DNA of 64,000 nt. Origin: Chalciporus piperatus (taxonomy: Eukaryota > Basidiomycota > Agaricomycetes > Boletales > Boletaceae). A model generated the notes under the pieces. That model was not told the DNA's origin, searched no databases, and worked only from the letters and a program-made list of their open reading frames with translations. Position 1 is the first letter of the stretch. Each line of letters starts with the position of its first letter. Location of the stretch: NCBI GenBank assembly GCA_038093975.1, contig JBBPTG010000002.1:744001-808000 (forward strand). The letters are read 5' to 3'. Both the position numbers and the translations under genes were made by a program. This document shows, piece by piece, positions 1 through 10,995 of the stretch.

Positions 1-1326
1 TGGATGCACCATGCTCAGCAAACTCCGAGGATTGCTAGGTGTGACAGCCGCGCTCGGGGATGGTGCAACCCACTGGAAAGACGGCGGGAGCTGATTACCA
101 CTCTGTGGAGGCATGACAGGGGAGGCCGGGAGGTCGAGAGGGACTGGGTCATCCACCTGCGTGAGATCGAGCTCGTCGGGCTGAGTGGGCTCTGGTGTTG
201 GTTCCGGACCGTCGGCAAGGTCTCGGTCGAGCATCTTGTCAAAGGATGACGCGCCATCAAAGTCATATCTCGACTCCTGGTTGTCTGTCGCGAGATTGTG
301 AAAGGAGAAACCATCGTCTTTGTGTCGCGACGTGCCTAGAGATTCGTCGGAATTGGAAGGGGTGGCTGCAACAAGGATGTTACCGTGACGATTGACATTG
401 GAAGTCCTGTTTGCCCTTTGTGCTTCATACTCGCGCATGGCAGCCTCGAGAAACTCTTTGTGCTCGCTGGCATCTGGGAGCGTCAATCCAGGTTCAGGTT
501 CCGGATTGATGGCTTCTTGGGTCGGCGTCTCGCCCAAGGCGGAGAGTGGCACATTGAATTGGTTGGTTGACGCGAGATATTTGTCTGCAGGGTCTTGCGA
601 GACTGAGCCACCGAACGAGTCCTGGGACGGCGGAGAGGGTGAACGAGGGTAATAGCGGCTTCCAACGGGCATGGACTTTGTTGCTCGAGGAACAGGACGA
701 GGACCGGTGGTGGTGGGAGATTGAAAGGTTGTGGTCCTTGCACCTAGAGACTAAGAGGTAATTATCTGAAAGTAGGGGTGACGGAAAGACATGCGGAGTG
801 GCTCACCAATTACCTTTCCTGTGGATGCCGAGAGTGCACTATCCCCGTGTTGACATTGGTTAAAAGCCTCCGAACTCGACCCTTGGGCGGCAACATTGTC
901 CAATGATGGTGGGGAGAGCGATCCAGCGGTTCGGGCGGAGTTCTCGAGCTGTCTGTTGTCGCGACACGAGACAGGTATGACATTTTCTTTCTGGGATCCT
1001 TCCGCTGCCATGAACATATGTTGACCATGCCCACCGGGACTCTGCGCAAGCGAATCCTGTAGGTGGTAATGGGGTGTCGAGGCTCGGGCCGGGATTATCA
1101 TGGAATCCAAGGAAAAGTCTTTCGTTGCATTGCCCTTGTCCTCGGGCGAGGCCAGGCCCCAATCCTTGCTGTGCTCCTGGCTTTCCGGAATTGAGTCGGG
1201 CGCCAGAGCATGCTGTAACAGTTGAGTTGGCTGGGACGATAAGGGGTCACTATCGAAGCGTGTCAGATCCTCCATCTCGTTCTGAAGTGCACAAGAGACG
1301 CGCCTTTTTTCGTGAAACAAGTCCAT
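1..1326 (-). CDS. SQ/TQ-rich protein, C-terminus beyond window
   Basis: Partial gene; the window shows about 421 N-terminal residues. Exons are 1326..807 and 743..1, joined by a 63-nt GT-AG intron (806..744, donor gtgagc, phase 1). The start is the ATG at 1326; an in-frame ATG at 1275 is an alternative. The sequence is low in hydrophobic residues, probably disordered, and carries nine SQ/TQ dipeptides (for example SSQPTQ, PESQEH, GSQKEN, PSQDSF, PTQEAI, LTQVDD). Clustered SQ/TQ sites are typical ATM/ATR kinase targets. A Crb2/Rad9/53BP1-type checkpoint adaptor is therefore possible, but no BRCT or Tudor domain lies inside the window and the identity is inference only. It is divergent from the next gene. 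Confidence 0.6.
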
Positions 1327-1596
1327 GTAGCCTCCTCCGTCTTGTTATCCCTCGAGACTCGAATACAGTTCTCAACCGCAGAAACAACCCCTCCGAGACT
1401 ACAAACCATACACCGCTGTAATGCAACTCGGACTCAGGTCTAGCAAGGTCCTCGATTCCGCGTTCACACACACTGAATGAGTGGGAAACAAGCAAGAGAG
1501 AACTCAAGCGAAGCTCAGGGTCATCTCTAGCTGGTATGAGTTCGTCGGAGCCGCTCAAAGCTTCGGTTTGTTGTCATGTGTGGACAAAAATCAATT

Positions 1597-1631
1597 CACG
1601 TGACCTCGACGCGCTCATACCCATGCACGTG
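1597..1631. promoter_or_regulatory. paired CACGTG boxes in a divergent promoter
   Basis: Two CACGTG palindromes at 1597-1602 and 1626-1631, 29 bp apart, in the 395-bp spacer between two divergent genes (starts 1326 minus and 1722 plus). CACGTG is the classic bHLH E-box; which gene they serve is not shown. Apart from these boxes I see nothing in 1327-1721. Confidence 0.35.
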
Positions 1632-1721
1632 CTCCCAGGAAGTTGTTCATCCCCTTTCGCTAATTACCTTCGCGCTATCGGAGTCGTTCCTTTACAAAAC
1701 GCGCAGGACGCTTGACGGCAG

Positions 1722-3683
1722 ATGTCGCTCGGATTACGCCGGAGGGGACGAGAACCTCCAGCGCTAAAGAACTCTCTGCGTGCACCAACCGAAATCGCAG
1801 ATGACACGGAGAAGCTGATGTTCAGTTCCACGGAGAACTCGATGGATCAAGTGATTTCTTTGTCTCGGCCTACGTCTCCCTCTCTCCCCAAACCCCATCA
1901 CGACTACGAGGTCCACGAGATCACAAACGTCCCAGCGCCCATCCCGGACACCGGGCTTCCACTCCGTTCGGCCGATACAACGACGTTCGTTACATATTCC
2001 AGCACTTCTACTCCTGTCGCTTCGAAAACAATTCATCCCCACGATTCACCAAAGTCAACTTTTGTCCCGCTGCCATTTCTACAAACTATAAATCTTACAC
2101 AGATGGAAGAAGCAGTCGCTCACTCGCCCCTTGTCCCTATAATCCAATCAACTCTAGCCAGTGAGCCTGCCCAGGCCACCCCAACAGGTGGTAACTCGCA
2201 AGCTCGCCCGCCTCAGCGAACCACTTCCCCTCGTCTGTCTGCCACCGCAATAGCCGCACTTTCCGTCGGCATTGGTCTTGCCGCTCTTGTTGTGGTCGTC
2301 GTCGTCAAGCTCATAAAGCGACCTCGCAGGCGTAAGACGCCTACTCCATCTCTGCCAATTCTTCAGGATGGATTCACGGACGACAAAGGCGAGGGCGACG
2401 GATCTCCGATATTCGGGGGTAAAGAAGTATCGTCTCCTACCCTCGAAGGTCGAGGACCGAAGGGGAACACCGGTCTCTGGACATGGACGCAATACAATTC
2501 TGGAATACCTAAACCTGCCCCCATGGTGACCGTGACGCGTTCGAGTTCCCAAGTTCTGGGGGCGGTGAATCAATCGCAGAACCGCGATCTGAACAAAAGC
2601 GACACCCAAAGCTATAACCAGTCTTACTATCCATTCGCTGGTTACGGTAGCACGAGCGTGAACGCTGCCTCGAAAAACAAAGGTGCAGCTCCTCTGCAGC
2701 CGGTCCAGAATGCGATTACCCGTGCGGTGTCAAGGCTTTCTACAGTATCCATGTCCCTCTACCCCAATTCACCAGGCGGCTACTCGCAGGTGGGAGCGGA
2801 CGTTGGCCTCGCGATCGACGCTGCCCCGCTTGACGAATCGTCCAACCAAGCGGCGTCGAGATACAAGGATAGGGTGATGGCATCTCGCAGTAGAACCAGC
2901 ATGATGGCACCTGGGAGTGCGAAGGACACTGCAGCACTGAGACGGTCGCAAAGCTTTGCATACGGGGGAATGGAACTCACCTCACCATCGCCCGCATCTC
3001 CAAACAGGACACAGATGAACGGCGGCCGGGCTCGAATTAAATCCACGTACTATGCCCCAGGCTCATATTCTCGGACGTCGACCGCCCCTAAACATGATTT
3101 TGATCGCGAGCCCAACGGTATCCACTTGGAGCAGGCAGGCGTTCAGGGTTCGGATCCCCGACGCGGGAGGGACTTGACCTCGGCCCTTGGATTAGCATCA
3201 CCTATCCCACCGTCTCCGCAACCCACATTGTACCCTGATGACTCGATGAGTGTCATTGGAGAAGCCAAAAAGGTCACCGTCACAGGGCTAAGTCAAAAAA
3301 AGCCGGTTCCAAAACAACGGTCCCAGTACGACAGTCCCCCTTCTGACACGGCAGCACTAGGAAGCCTAATGATGGTCGACTTTGCAGCCTCGAAATCGAC
3401 CGCGTCGTTGGTGAATATACGCCCATCTGAAGCGGCACGAGCGCGGGAAGCACAAGAGGGGACATCCAATAGCCAGCCGATGACAGGGAAGAGTAGTCTG
3501 AAGAAGAGGGTCGAGGATAAGCCACCTCGGGTACCGTCACCACCACCGATTCCCTCGTTGGCACAGATGGCGCTGCAGCACGCAAACCCGGAAGCGTACG
3601 CCGATTATCACAGTCCGACGTATAGCATCTACGGGCTGTATGATGGTGATCGGAAGAGTCGAGGGACATCATTTGCGTATTGA
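1722..3683 (+). CDS. single-pass membrane protein, function unknown
   Basis: An intronless frame of 653 codons starting at ATG 1722. Residues 1-170 are rich in Ser, Thr and Pro. One strong hydrophobic segment lies at about 172-197 and is followed by the basic stop-transfer run KRPRRRK. The rest, about 450 residues, is polar and Ser/Pro-rich with many SP sites and a PPPIPS motif near the end. This suggests a type I-like topology with a long cytosolic tail, as in wall-stress sensors or adaptor proteins, but I do not recognise the family. There is no N-terminal signal peptide, so a short unrecognised 5' exon or a signal-anchor mechanism is possible. Confidence 0.75.
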   Translation: MSLGLRRRGREPPALKNSLRAPTEIADDTEKLMFSSTENSMDQVISLSRPTSPSLPKPHHDYEVHEITNVPAPIPDTGLPLRSADTTTFVTYSSTSTPVASKTIHPHDSPKSTFVPLPFLQTINLTQMEEAVAHSPLVPIIQSTLASEPAQATPTGGNSQARPPQRTTSPRLSATAIAALSVGIGLAALVVVVVVKLIKRPRRRKTPTPSLPILQDGFTDDKGEGDGSPIFGGKEVSSPTLEGRGPKGNTGLWTWTQYNSGIPKPAPMVTVTRSSSQVLGAVNQSQNRDLNKSDTQSYNQSYYPFAGYGSTSVNAASKNKGAAPLQPVQNAITRAVSRLSTVSMSLYPNSPGGYSQVGADVGLAIDAAPLDESSNQAASRYKDRVMASRSRTSMMAPGSAKDTAALRRSQSFAYGGMELTSPSPASPNRTQMNGGRARIKSTYYAPGSYSRTSTAPKHDFDREPNGIHLEQAGVQGSDPRRGRDLTSALGLASPIPPSPQPTLYPDDSMSVIGEAKKVTVTGLSQKKPVPKQRSQYDSPPSDTAALGSLMMVDFAASKSTASLVNIRPSEAARAREAQEGTSNSQPMTGKSSLKKRVEDKPPRVPSPPPIPSLAQMALQHANPEAYADYHSPTYSIYGLYDGDRKSRGTSFAY

Positions 3684-4172
3684 GGCTCGGAGGAGATTCA
3701 AGTGTGGAGATCTTGATGTAGATTAGCTGGAGCGGAAGCAGTCTGTCGTTTCTCGGTTTGTTATGTCTATTTTGAATTGTCACCACGCCAGGATTGCGAT
3801 CGCGGAGGAGTTAAACCAGGTCAGAGTCCAGACCCTGGTTGACCGTAGTCAATCTCACGGCAACTGAGCTGGAGAGTAGCCACTGCCAGTGAGGCTGGTT
3901 CTGAGGCTCTGCCTGGCTCTGGGTTAGATTGTTTTGAGAACGCAGCAATGGACAAGGGTGGTGATGGTTGCTAAGCACAAGATAGCGCTTGTCGTCGTGG
4001 GACACGTCGTGGACGCTGCGGATGGAGTGATCGTATTCGTGCAGATACCAAAATAACAAACAGCTGCGGAGACCCTCGAGGAAATTCTGTTTAGGCCTCC
4101 CTTTCTTAGGTTATTTTTCACATCCGTCCAGGCGTGTCATCCCATCCTTCTGACTTTCGTTATACCCCCTCC
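3684..4172. other. intergenic, no gene seen
   Basis: 489 bp between the membrane protein stop and the transporter start. Short open frames on both strands lack coding character. It must hold the 3' end of one gene and the promoter of the next. Confidence 0.5.
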
Positions 4173-5528
4173 ATGTCCCAACTACCACTATCGCCCCGAC
4201 AGGACTCCGTCGTCCTCATCGCCAAGGACAGCGATGAACAGCTCGAGTTCGAAGAGTTCGGTCTCGTACTACCGCCAGTCCCTTCTCTCTGCGGCATTCC
4301 GTTGAAATATATATCGTGAGTAGCCTTTCCACCCCACTTGCGCCAAGTTGGCGGCTACTGTTCATCAACTTTCCTCGGCCCATCCTCTTTGTTCAACTCA
4401 TGACCAACTCATGGCATCCTCAGACTCGTGACGCTGGCGGTACAAAATTCATTTTTAACGATAATAATGCACTATTCTCGCGTGTCTATTCCACCCTCCC
4501 AATCATACTCCGCACCAGCCGCCGTTCTCCTCAACGAACTCTTAAAAGGCTCGATATCGCTCGCGATTGCCTTCTTTCAAATAGACCCCTATACCTCGGA
4601 CACACCACAGCTAGGCCTCACAACCGGCCGTTTCTGGAATCCTTCCAAAGTTTTGCTTCGCATCCGCAGGTTGGGGAGAGAGGTTTTCAGCCCGGATTGC
4701 TGGAAATTGTCAATACCTGCCATCCTCTATGGTGCGTATAGCTTCTTCGTTGACCCCATCACCGCCTTCTCTGACACCTTCGTCTCCCACAAAACAGTCA
4801 TCCAGAATAATCTGCAGTATGTTGCAGCCACAAACCTAGAAGCGGCCACTTTCCAAGTCAGCTATCAAATGAAGATTCTCACTACAGCGGCTTTCTCAGT
4901 CTTGCTCCTACGCAAGCAATTGAGCGCCAGTCAGTGGATCGCACTGTTCTTCCTCGCCATTGGTGTAGGAATCGTACAAATCCAAACGGGAGCGAGCGAC
5001 ACCTCCAAGACGACTTCTCTGTTGTTCCAAGGGACTTCGATGAACGCCCTCAAGGGTTTCCTGGCGGTTGTGGCGGCATGTTTCACATCAGGTCTTGCTG
5101 GAGTCTACTTCGAGATGGTGTTAAAGAACTCTCAATCTGACCTCTGGATACGCAACGTCCAGCTCTCTGCCTTCTCACTCCTTCCCGCTCTTGTACCGAT
5201 CCTCCTCACAGAGCGTTCAGATTCAGGGCTCATCCAATCGCTCTTCCAAAACTTTGGGGCCTGGGCCTGGGCGACTGTCGGAATCCAGGTGTTGGGCGGC
5301 CTCGTGACCGCCATGGTGATCAAGTACTCTGATAACATCCTGAAAGGGTTCGCAACAAGTCTTAGCATAGTGATTTCGTTCCTGGCATCCGTGGCACTAT
5401 TCGACTTTCAATTCACGTTCACGTTCATCCTCGGTTCCGTCGTCGTCCTCATCGCCACTTGGCTGTACAATCAACCAATCCGTAGTTCAAGTTCATCTCG
5501 ACTCGGCTATTCGCTTTTGAAGACGTGA
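4173..5528 (+). CDS. nucleotide-sugar transporter (SLC35A / UDP-galactose transporter type)
   Basis: Golgi/ER antiporter that would exchange a cytosolic nucleotide sugar for the luminal monophosphate. Exons 4173..4315, 4424..4731 and 4798..5528 give 393 residues. The family core is clear: KYISLVTLAVQNS at the first helix, then ILYVIQNNLQYVAATNL and FQVSYQMKILTTA, and several hydrophobic helices to the end. Start is ATG 4173; the frame is open upstream but without ATG. The second intron (4732..4797) is 66 nt with no in-frame stop, so an unspliced message would insert 22 residues; removing it restores the conserved YVIQNNLQY stretch. The exact sugar cannot be told from sequence; UDP-galactose or UDP-GlcNAc are the likeliest. 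Confidence 0.9.
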
Positions 5529-6087
5529 CAACGCGGAGCCGGAATCAAGGGGGTGCGGGGCTGGAGAGGTTCCCTCGTTATCGGGCATGACGTGAAGAAG
5601 AGGAACGGTTATTTGAACGCTTACGACATAATACCTTTCTGTGTACGCCATTCGGACGGTTTTCGTTTATTTTCTTAGATATGGACTCAGTAATTCGGAC
5701 ATCCTCCTGGCAGCTTCCAACAACCTCTTCGGGAGCTTTCGTAGTATGATATAGGCTTGATATAGGCCATCCTTTTATTCCCTGCTTGACTTGCCCTGAT
5801 GAGTATAAAGTAGCAGAGCTGCCCCTATCACTTCTACGCTATAACGATGTGATATAAACGTACATTATACTCATTACCGTGTTCCGGATATCTTGTGAAT
5901 CAAAACCTCACATTGCAAAGTTGACGTAGATCACACATTTGAGGCGTGTCCCAGGAATGCGGAATGAAATTCCAAGAAAGCACCGCGCTAGCAGCGACAA
6001 CAACTCTACAAAGGAGTGAATATACAGGATGTACAGTTGTACAACATTTTGTTCCGGAGTGATAAATATGTGAAAGAGGGTCCGCCT
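5529..6087. other. intergenic, no gene seen
   Basis: 559 bp between two converging genes (transporter and NNT). It is AT-richer than its surroundings and holds only short non-coding frames; presumably both 3' UTRs and terminators. Confidence 0.5.
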
Positions 6088-9000
6088 TTAGTTTCGCCCT
6101 TCGAGACCTCGCTTGATAGCTGTCATAGGCATGAGTCAAGGTTCACCAAGAAGTGAATAAACGCCGTACCATCGCAGGTATCCTTTGCATCACCGAACAA
6201 CATCTTTGTGTTCGGCATGTAGAACATGGGGTTTGGAACGTCAGCTAGGATGCGAATGCGTCAGTTGGCATATTTGGCGCGCAGCGGACGAACAACGTAC
6301 CATAGCCACTCGACATTCCTCTCTTCATAACAATAACCTGCTTGCTCTTCCATGCATGAAGAACAGGCATGCCCGCGATTGGTGAACCAGGCTCCAGGGA
6401 GATGGGGTTCACAGTATCGTTGGCTCCAATAACGAGGGTGACGTCTGTTTCGGTGAAGTCGTCGTTGATCTCATCCATTTCCAAGACAACTGTAGGAGAG
6501 GAAGAAGGTGGGGCCTCTTAACAATCAGGTTTTGATAAAATAAAGATGGATCTCACTGTCGTATGGCACCGAGGCTTCTGCTAGAAGCACATTGCATTGA
6601 CCAGGCATGCGACCGGCCACCGGGTGAATTGCAAAGCGCACTTTAATGCCTTTAGCTCTTAGCATGGAGCAGATCTCTGAGATAGCATATTGAGCCTTGG
6701 CCACGGCCATTCCATACCCAACAACCTGTGGAGAGTAAGAACGAGCCAGATAGCAGCGCAAAGAATGACATACCAATATGACGTTATCGGCATTGGTGAG
6801 AGCCTCAATGGTATCATCCACGTTTGTTTTGGTAACAGTGCCTTCAATCTCGGCGACATCGCCTGGTGCGATTGTACCAATACCCCCGAACAAAACATTG
6901 GTTAAAGATCTATTCATGGCGACGCACTGATACGATCGGTGAATACAATAGATTGACCAGGAGACCAGGATGCACCCACCATGATGTATGAAAGAATGGA
7001 GCCGCTGACGCCAATCAAGGCACCAACGGTCGTAAGGAGTGGGTTATCTAACATAAAACCTTCGGCGACAAGTGCGAAGCCAGAGTATGCATTCAGGACA
7101 GTAATGACAACAGCTAAGGGGAACGAGCAGCGGATTAGCAGAGCGATAACAGCACCATCGTGGCGCATCGTGGCACTTACGCATGTCTGCCCCTCCGATG
7201 GCTGACGTTGTCGTGAAGCCCTTGAGAAAGCTGAGAATAGTGCTAGCACCAAGGTAGCCCGCAGCAACGAGAGGTGCCGCTGGCGCAGCAGTGACGAAGC
7301 CAACCATTGTTGCTGCATTCAAACCCAGGAGCCCAGAATTAATGAGGTGTCGTCCAGGCAACATCAATGGTTTCGACGACATCTTCCCGGCCAATTTGAA
7401 GAACGCAACAATTGAGCCGGTGAACGTGATACCACCAATTACTACGCCAAGGTAAGCTGTCACCTGATGGAGCATAGAAATGTGTGATAGGTCCGCAAGG
7501 ACACTCGCGATGGAGGTGAACACAGCTGCGAGACCAACAACAGAGTGCAGGGCTGCTACCATCTGTGGTAGCTCGGTGGGGGTGATACGCCTGCCGAGAA
7601 TGGCACCAATTGTCCCGCCAACAGCGGCAACACCTGCGAACTGTGCGAGGAGCTCCGGAGGGAAGCCAACGGCAAGCAGTGATGAAAGGATACCAGAGCC
7701 GACACCGAGGATACCCAATGCATTACCATGTCGGGCTGTCGCTTGGGAAGATAGACCAGAGAGCGAGCCTTGGAAAGGTTGCGTTAACTAAGGTGGAGGC
7801 AAAGGATCACATTTACTTACCAATGCAAAGCAGGCTGCTAGTCAAGTAGCCTGCCTGGACAAGGCCACTCATCCCAGTGCTGGCTGCGGCCAAAAGGCCT
7901 CCTGTAAAGACAACCGCAGGAACTCCGTACAACCACGAATATTCCGGTGGATCAGTCGGCCCTGGAACTTGCTCAGCCCAACTGTGAATCACGATCCACA
8001 ACTACTTACGCTTAAACATATTGAGCATTCGTTTCGTGATGACGAAGCCTCCAGCGACATTGACGCTGGCGAGAAGAACTGACAAGGCTCCCAATACCTG
8101 CGGAATTGTTTCTGGAAAGTAGCCTCCACCCATCACGAACAAACCACCGACTCCGACCATACCTGGGTGGATCATCAGCACCCAAAGTGACAAGAGCAGG
8201 AGTAGCACCGACCAGAGATCGCATTGGTGACCGACATCAAAGGGGAATGCAACGCCGGAGCCACGCCCCAGACAACGCGGTATCCAACCAAACCGGCCAG
8301 ACCAAAGGTAAAGAAGTTGCTCATGAAGGCAGCGCTAGTGAACATTCCAAGAGCAACAGCTGAACCCATTCCGGCGGTCACGGTAGCAACATCACGAGTG
8401 GCCTTCTGCCATGGGGTAATAGCTTTGGTTTGTGCCTCTTCTACTTTGGGAGCCGCAGGGGGAACCGGACGGGGAAGAGCTGGACGGGGAGCAGGTGGAA
8501 GCTGTTCACCTTTGTGCACCACAATTGAACCCCTGACAACTTCATCACTCAGGTCAATGGCATAGTTGTTGCCTTCGCCGATTGACAAGAGGAACTTTGT
8601 GATGTTATTTGAGTAGAGCGTGGATGATTGCGTTGGAAGCCGCGAAGGCAGGTCCGTATAACCTGTACGACAGTGTTAGTGACGAACATAGCCCCATGCA
8701 GAGTCGTTTTTACCGATGATAGTGACCCCATTCTTAACCACCAGCTCTCCTGGGACGGTAGCCTGACAATTACCTCCTGCTTCGGCTGCCAACTTCACCA
8801 GAAGCTTCAGTTTCGAAAAGTTAACACCATTTGACGCGACTTACATCGACGATGACTGAACCCTGCTTCATGGCTGCAACCATCTGTGCCGATTTCTGAG
8901 ATGAGGTTACTTGACAATGCGCCATGCACCCACCTCGTTCGTGATCAGCTTAGGGGCGGGTTTTCCAGGGATAAGCGCAGTAGTTATGACGATGTCAACG

Positions 9001-10251
9001 TCCTTGCATTGTTCCATGAAAAGTGCCATCTCCGCTTCAATGAATTCCTTGGACATTTCCTTGGCATATCCTCCAACTCCGCCACCTTCTTCTTCAACAT
9101 TGACTTCAATGAACTCAGCTCCAAGGGATTGGACTTGTTCACGGGCCGCTGAGCGAGTATCAAAACCGCGGACGATGGCACCAAGACGACGTGCCTGAAG
9201 AAGAGTCACTCCCATGTTAAGATGTAAGCTCAACTGAAAGTCACAAACCGTTGCGATCGCACTAAGTCCGGCAACACCAGCACCGATAATGAGAACCTTG
9301 CCTGGGGGAACCTGAAAGACACGTAAGACACGTCAAGTATGTTAGAAATTACTCATGCATACCTTCCTATGCCGAATGAATAAGACAACAGTTGTCAAAC
9401 ATTGCATGGACGTAAACTCACCCAGCTGCTGTGACCTGTCCAGTTAGATATCGACCAAAGTGGTTGGAAGCCTCCAAAACAGCCTTGTAGCCAGCGATGT
9501 TGGCCATAGAGCTAATTCAAACGCGTCAATTGGCGAGTAATGCACGATGTCAGATGCTCACCTCAGGGCATCGAATGTTTGGGCGCGTGAAATGCGTGGG
9601 ATCATGTCCATAGCAAACGCGCTTACTTTACGCGAAGCGAGCTTCTCGACGAGCGCCATATTCTGCGCAGGGTATAGGAAGGATATGATGGTACTGCCCT
9701 CTTTCAGGGCCTTGACCTCCTCGTCTTGTGAGGGCGGTCGTACTTTAAGCAAAATGTCCGTCTTCTTATAGAGTTCTTCTTTAGATACCAAGGTAGCTCC
9801 AGCCCTGGCATAGTCTGCGTCTAAGAATTGTGCAGCAGCACCCGCGTTTCGTTCGATGAGGACATCGCTAACACCTTTCTTCTTCAGCAGTGCAACGTTC
9901 TGAGGCGTTAGTGATACACGACGTTCATTCGGATATGTTTCTCTTGGGGCACCAACGGTGAGAGATGTATAAGGAATGCCTGAGAAAACGAAAGGTTAGT
10001 GACACATCAACTGGTGTGAAAGGTGATTAGCCATGACACGCACCAGAATCCTTCTTTGTCACTGGTGTTGATGATGAGGCTTGGTTTCTATAGTATGCAG
10101 ACCAGTGGAATGATCGGATGCCTCTAGATATTGCGCGTGGATAGGCTGGGTGCTGATCAACCAAACCTGAAGCAAGTGATTTGAACGTTGCGCTGCCCAA
10201 CGACCGACAGCTGATTGTCGCCGCGGACGGCCTAAAGGCCGACATGGACAT
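6088..10251 (-). CDS. NNT: proton-translocating NAD(P)+ transhydrogenase, mitochondrial
   Basis: Inner-membrane enzyme that moves hydride from NADH to NADP+ driven by proton entry. Eighteen exons (10251-10044, 9979-9562, 9511-9422, 9366-9363, 9311-9249, 9194-8934, 8883-8845, 8792-8714, 8662-8213, 8162-8010, 7961-7821, 7768-7182 or 7181, 7113-6980, 6926-6774, 6725-6557, 6489-6301, 6244-6170, 6119-6088) give 1081 residues in phase, close to the usual 1080-1090. It begins with an Arg/Ser-rich mitochondrial presequence. Next come the dI NAD domain ([12 protein letters not shown]), the dII membrane part ([15 protein letters not shown], then GGADM), and the dIII NADP domain ([42 protein letters not shown]). 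The order dI-dII-dIII on one chain matches the animal and basidiomycete form. Yeast lacks this enzyme. Confidence 0.96.
9363..9366 (-). other. NNT: 4-nt micro-exon of NNT
   Basis: Exon 3 ends GCT GG at 9422 and the next recognisable exon starts GTT CCC CCA at 9311; these are out of phase. The sequence gcatag|GAAG|gtatgc between them supplies exactly four bases. Including them reads GGG AAG GTT CCC and restores the family motif AGKVPP before the NAD-binding loop. The flanking introns are 55 and 51 nt, and no other AG acceptor lies inside the first one. Confidence 0.8.
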
Positions 10252-10995
10252 GGTCGGGGTTCAAGAAACAACTTGAAGTTGTTCGCAGGCTGAGTACCTT
10301 GCGAGGTATATTTGTCGGAGTTGTGGTTTACATAAAATACAAGGCTACAGCCTCCGAGTCACTATGATTGCTTTACCCCGCTTCCCCAGACCTCGTCATT
10401 TGTCCGAGTCAAATCTCGTCGTTAACCAGGTGTCAACGTCCACCGTCTCTTCATGTTAATGTAGAACTTGCCCAGTGCGATCTTCACCCGATTGAGCAAA
10501 ATCGTTGGATCTACCGACGAAACCAATAAGTAGCCCAATTGAGCCCAAAGCTACATTTTGCCAGCAAATAGCTCCCTACGACCATGTGAACAAGGTCGCA
10601 TGACCCATGCTGTCGGTCCAACACACAGACGTCCCGTCTGACCGGTCAACGGCCTCCGGATCTCACAGACATTCCACGGCGGACCGGTCGGTAGAACTAC
10701 GAATGCAGAGTAACAGCGATGCGCCATTGGGATCCTGTGACCGCAGCATCAGGGCAAAGTTGAGTCCGTAAGCGATAGCAATTTATGGCTAGTGCAAGGT
10801 CATGACTTTGTCACGATTGTCTGAATCTGCATCTGCAGACCATTTACATCCCCTGGAATCCGGTCCGTCTTCATCAGTTGACACTTGGGCCATGCAAGGG
10901 TTACAGAAGAAATACATTCGCAGAACATTGTCTTATAGCGTTACGTCACGACAACAGTCTAGTAATGTTTAAGACAAAACCGAGCTGCACCCCGT
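10252..10995. other. intergenic: NNT promoter and lyase 3' side
   Basis: 744 bp without a supportable gene. It contains a perfect 10-bp palindrome TGACCGGTCA at 10639-10648, CGGACCG at 10680-10686 and CGGTCCG at 10861-10867. The last motif is shared with the region upstream of the lyase gene. Confidence 0.5.

Noticed and set aside
4134..4172. Earlier start for the nucleotide-sugar transporter
   Set aside because: The open frame begins with GTG; the first ATG is at 4173. Similar non-ATG openings upstream of the lyase, PUS4 and kinase copy 1 were rejected for the same reason.
7480..8565. Plus-strand frames of about 80-113 codons opposite NNT
   Set aside because: Shadows of the Ala/Val/Gly-rich membrane domain of NNT.
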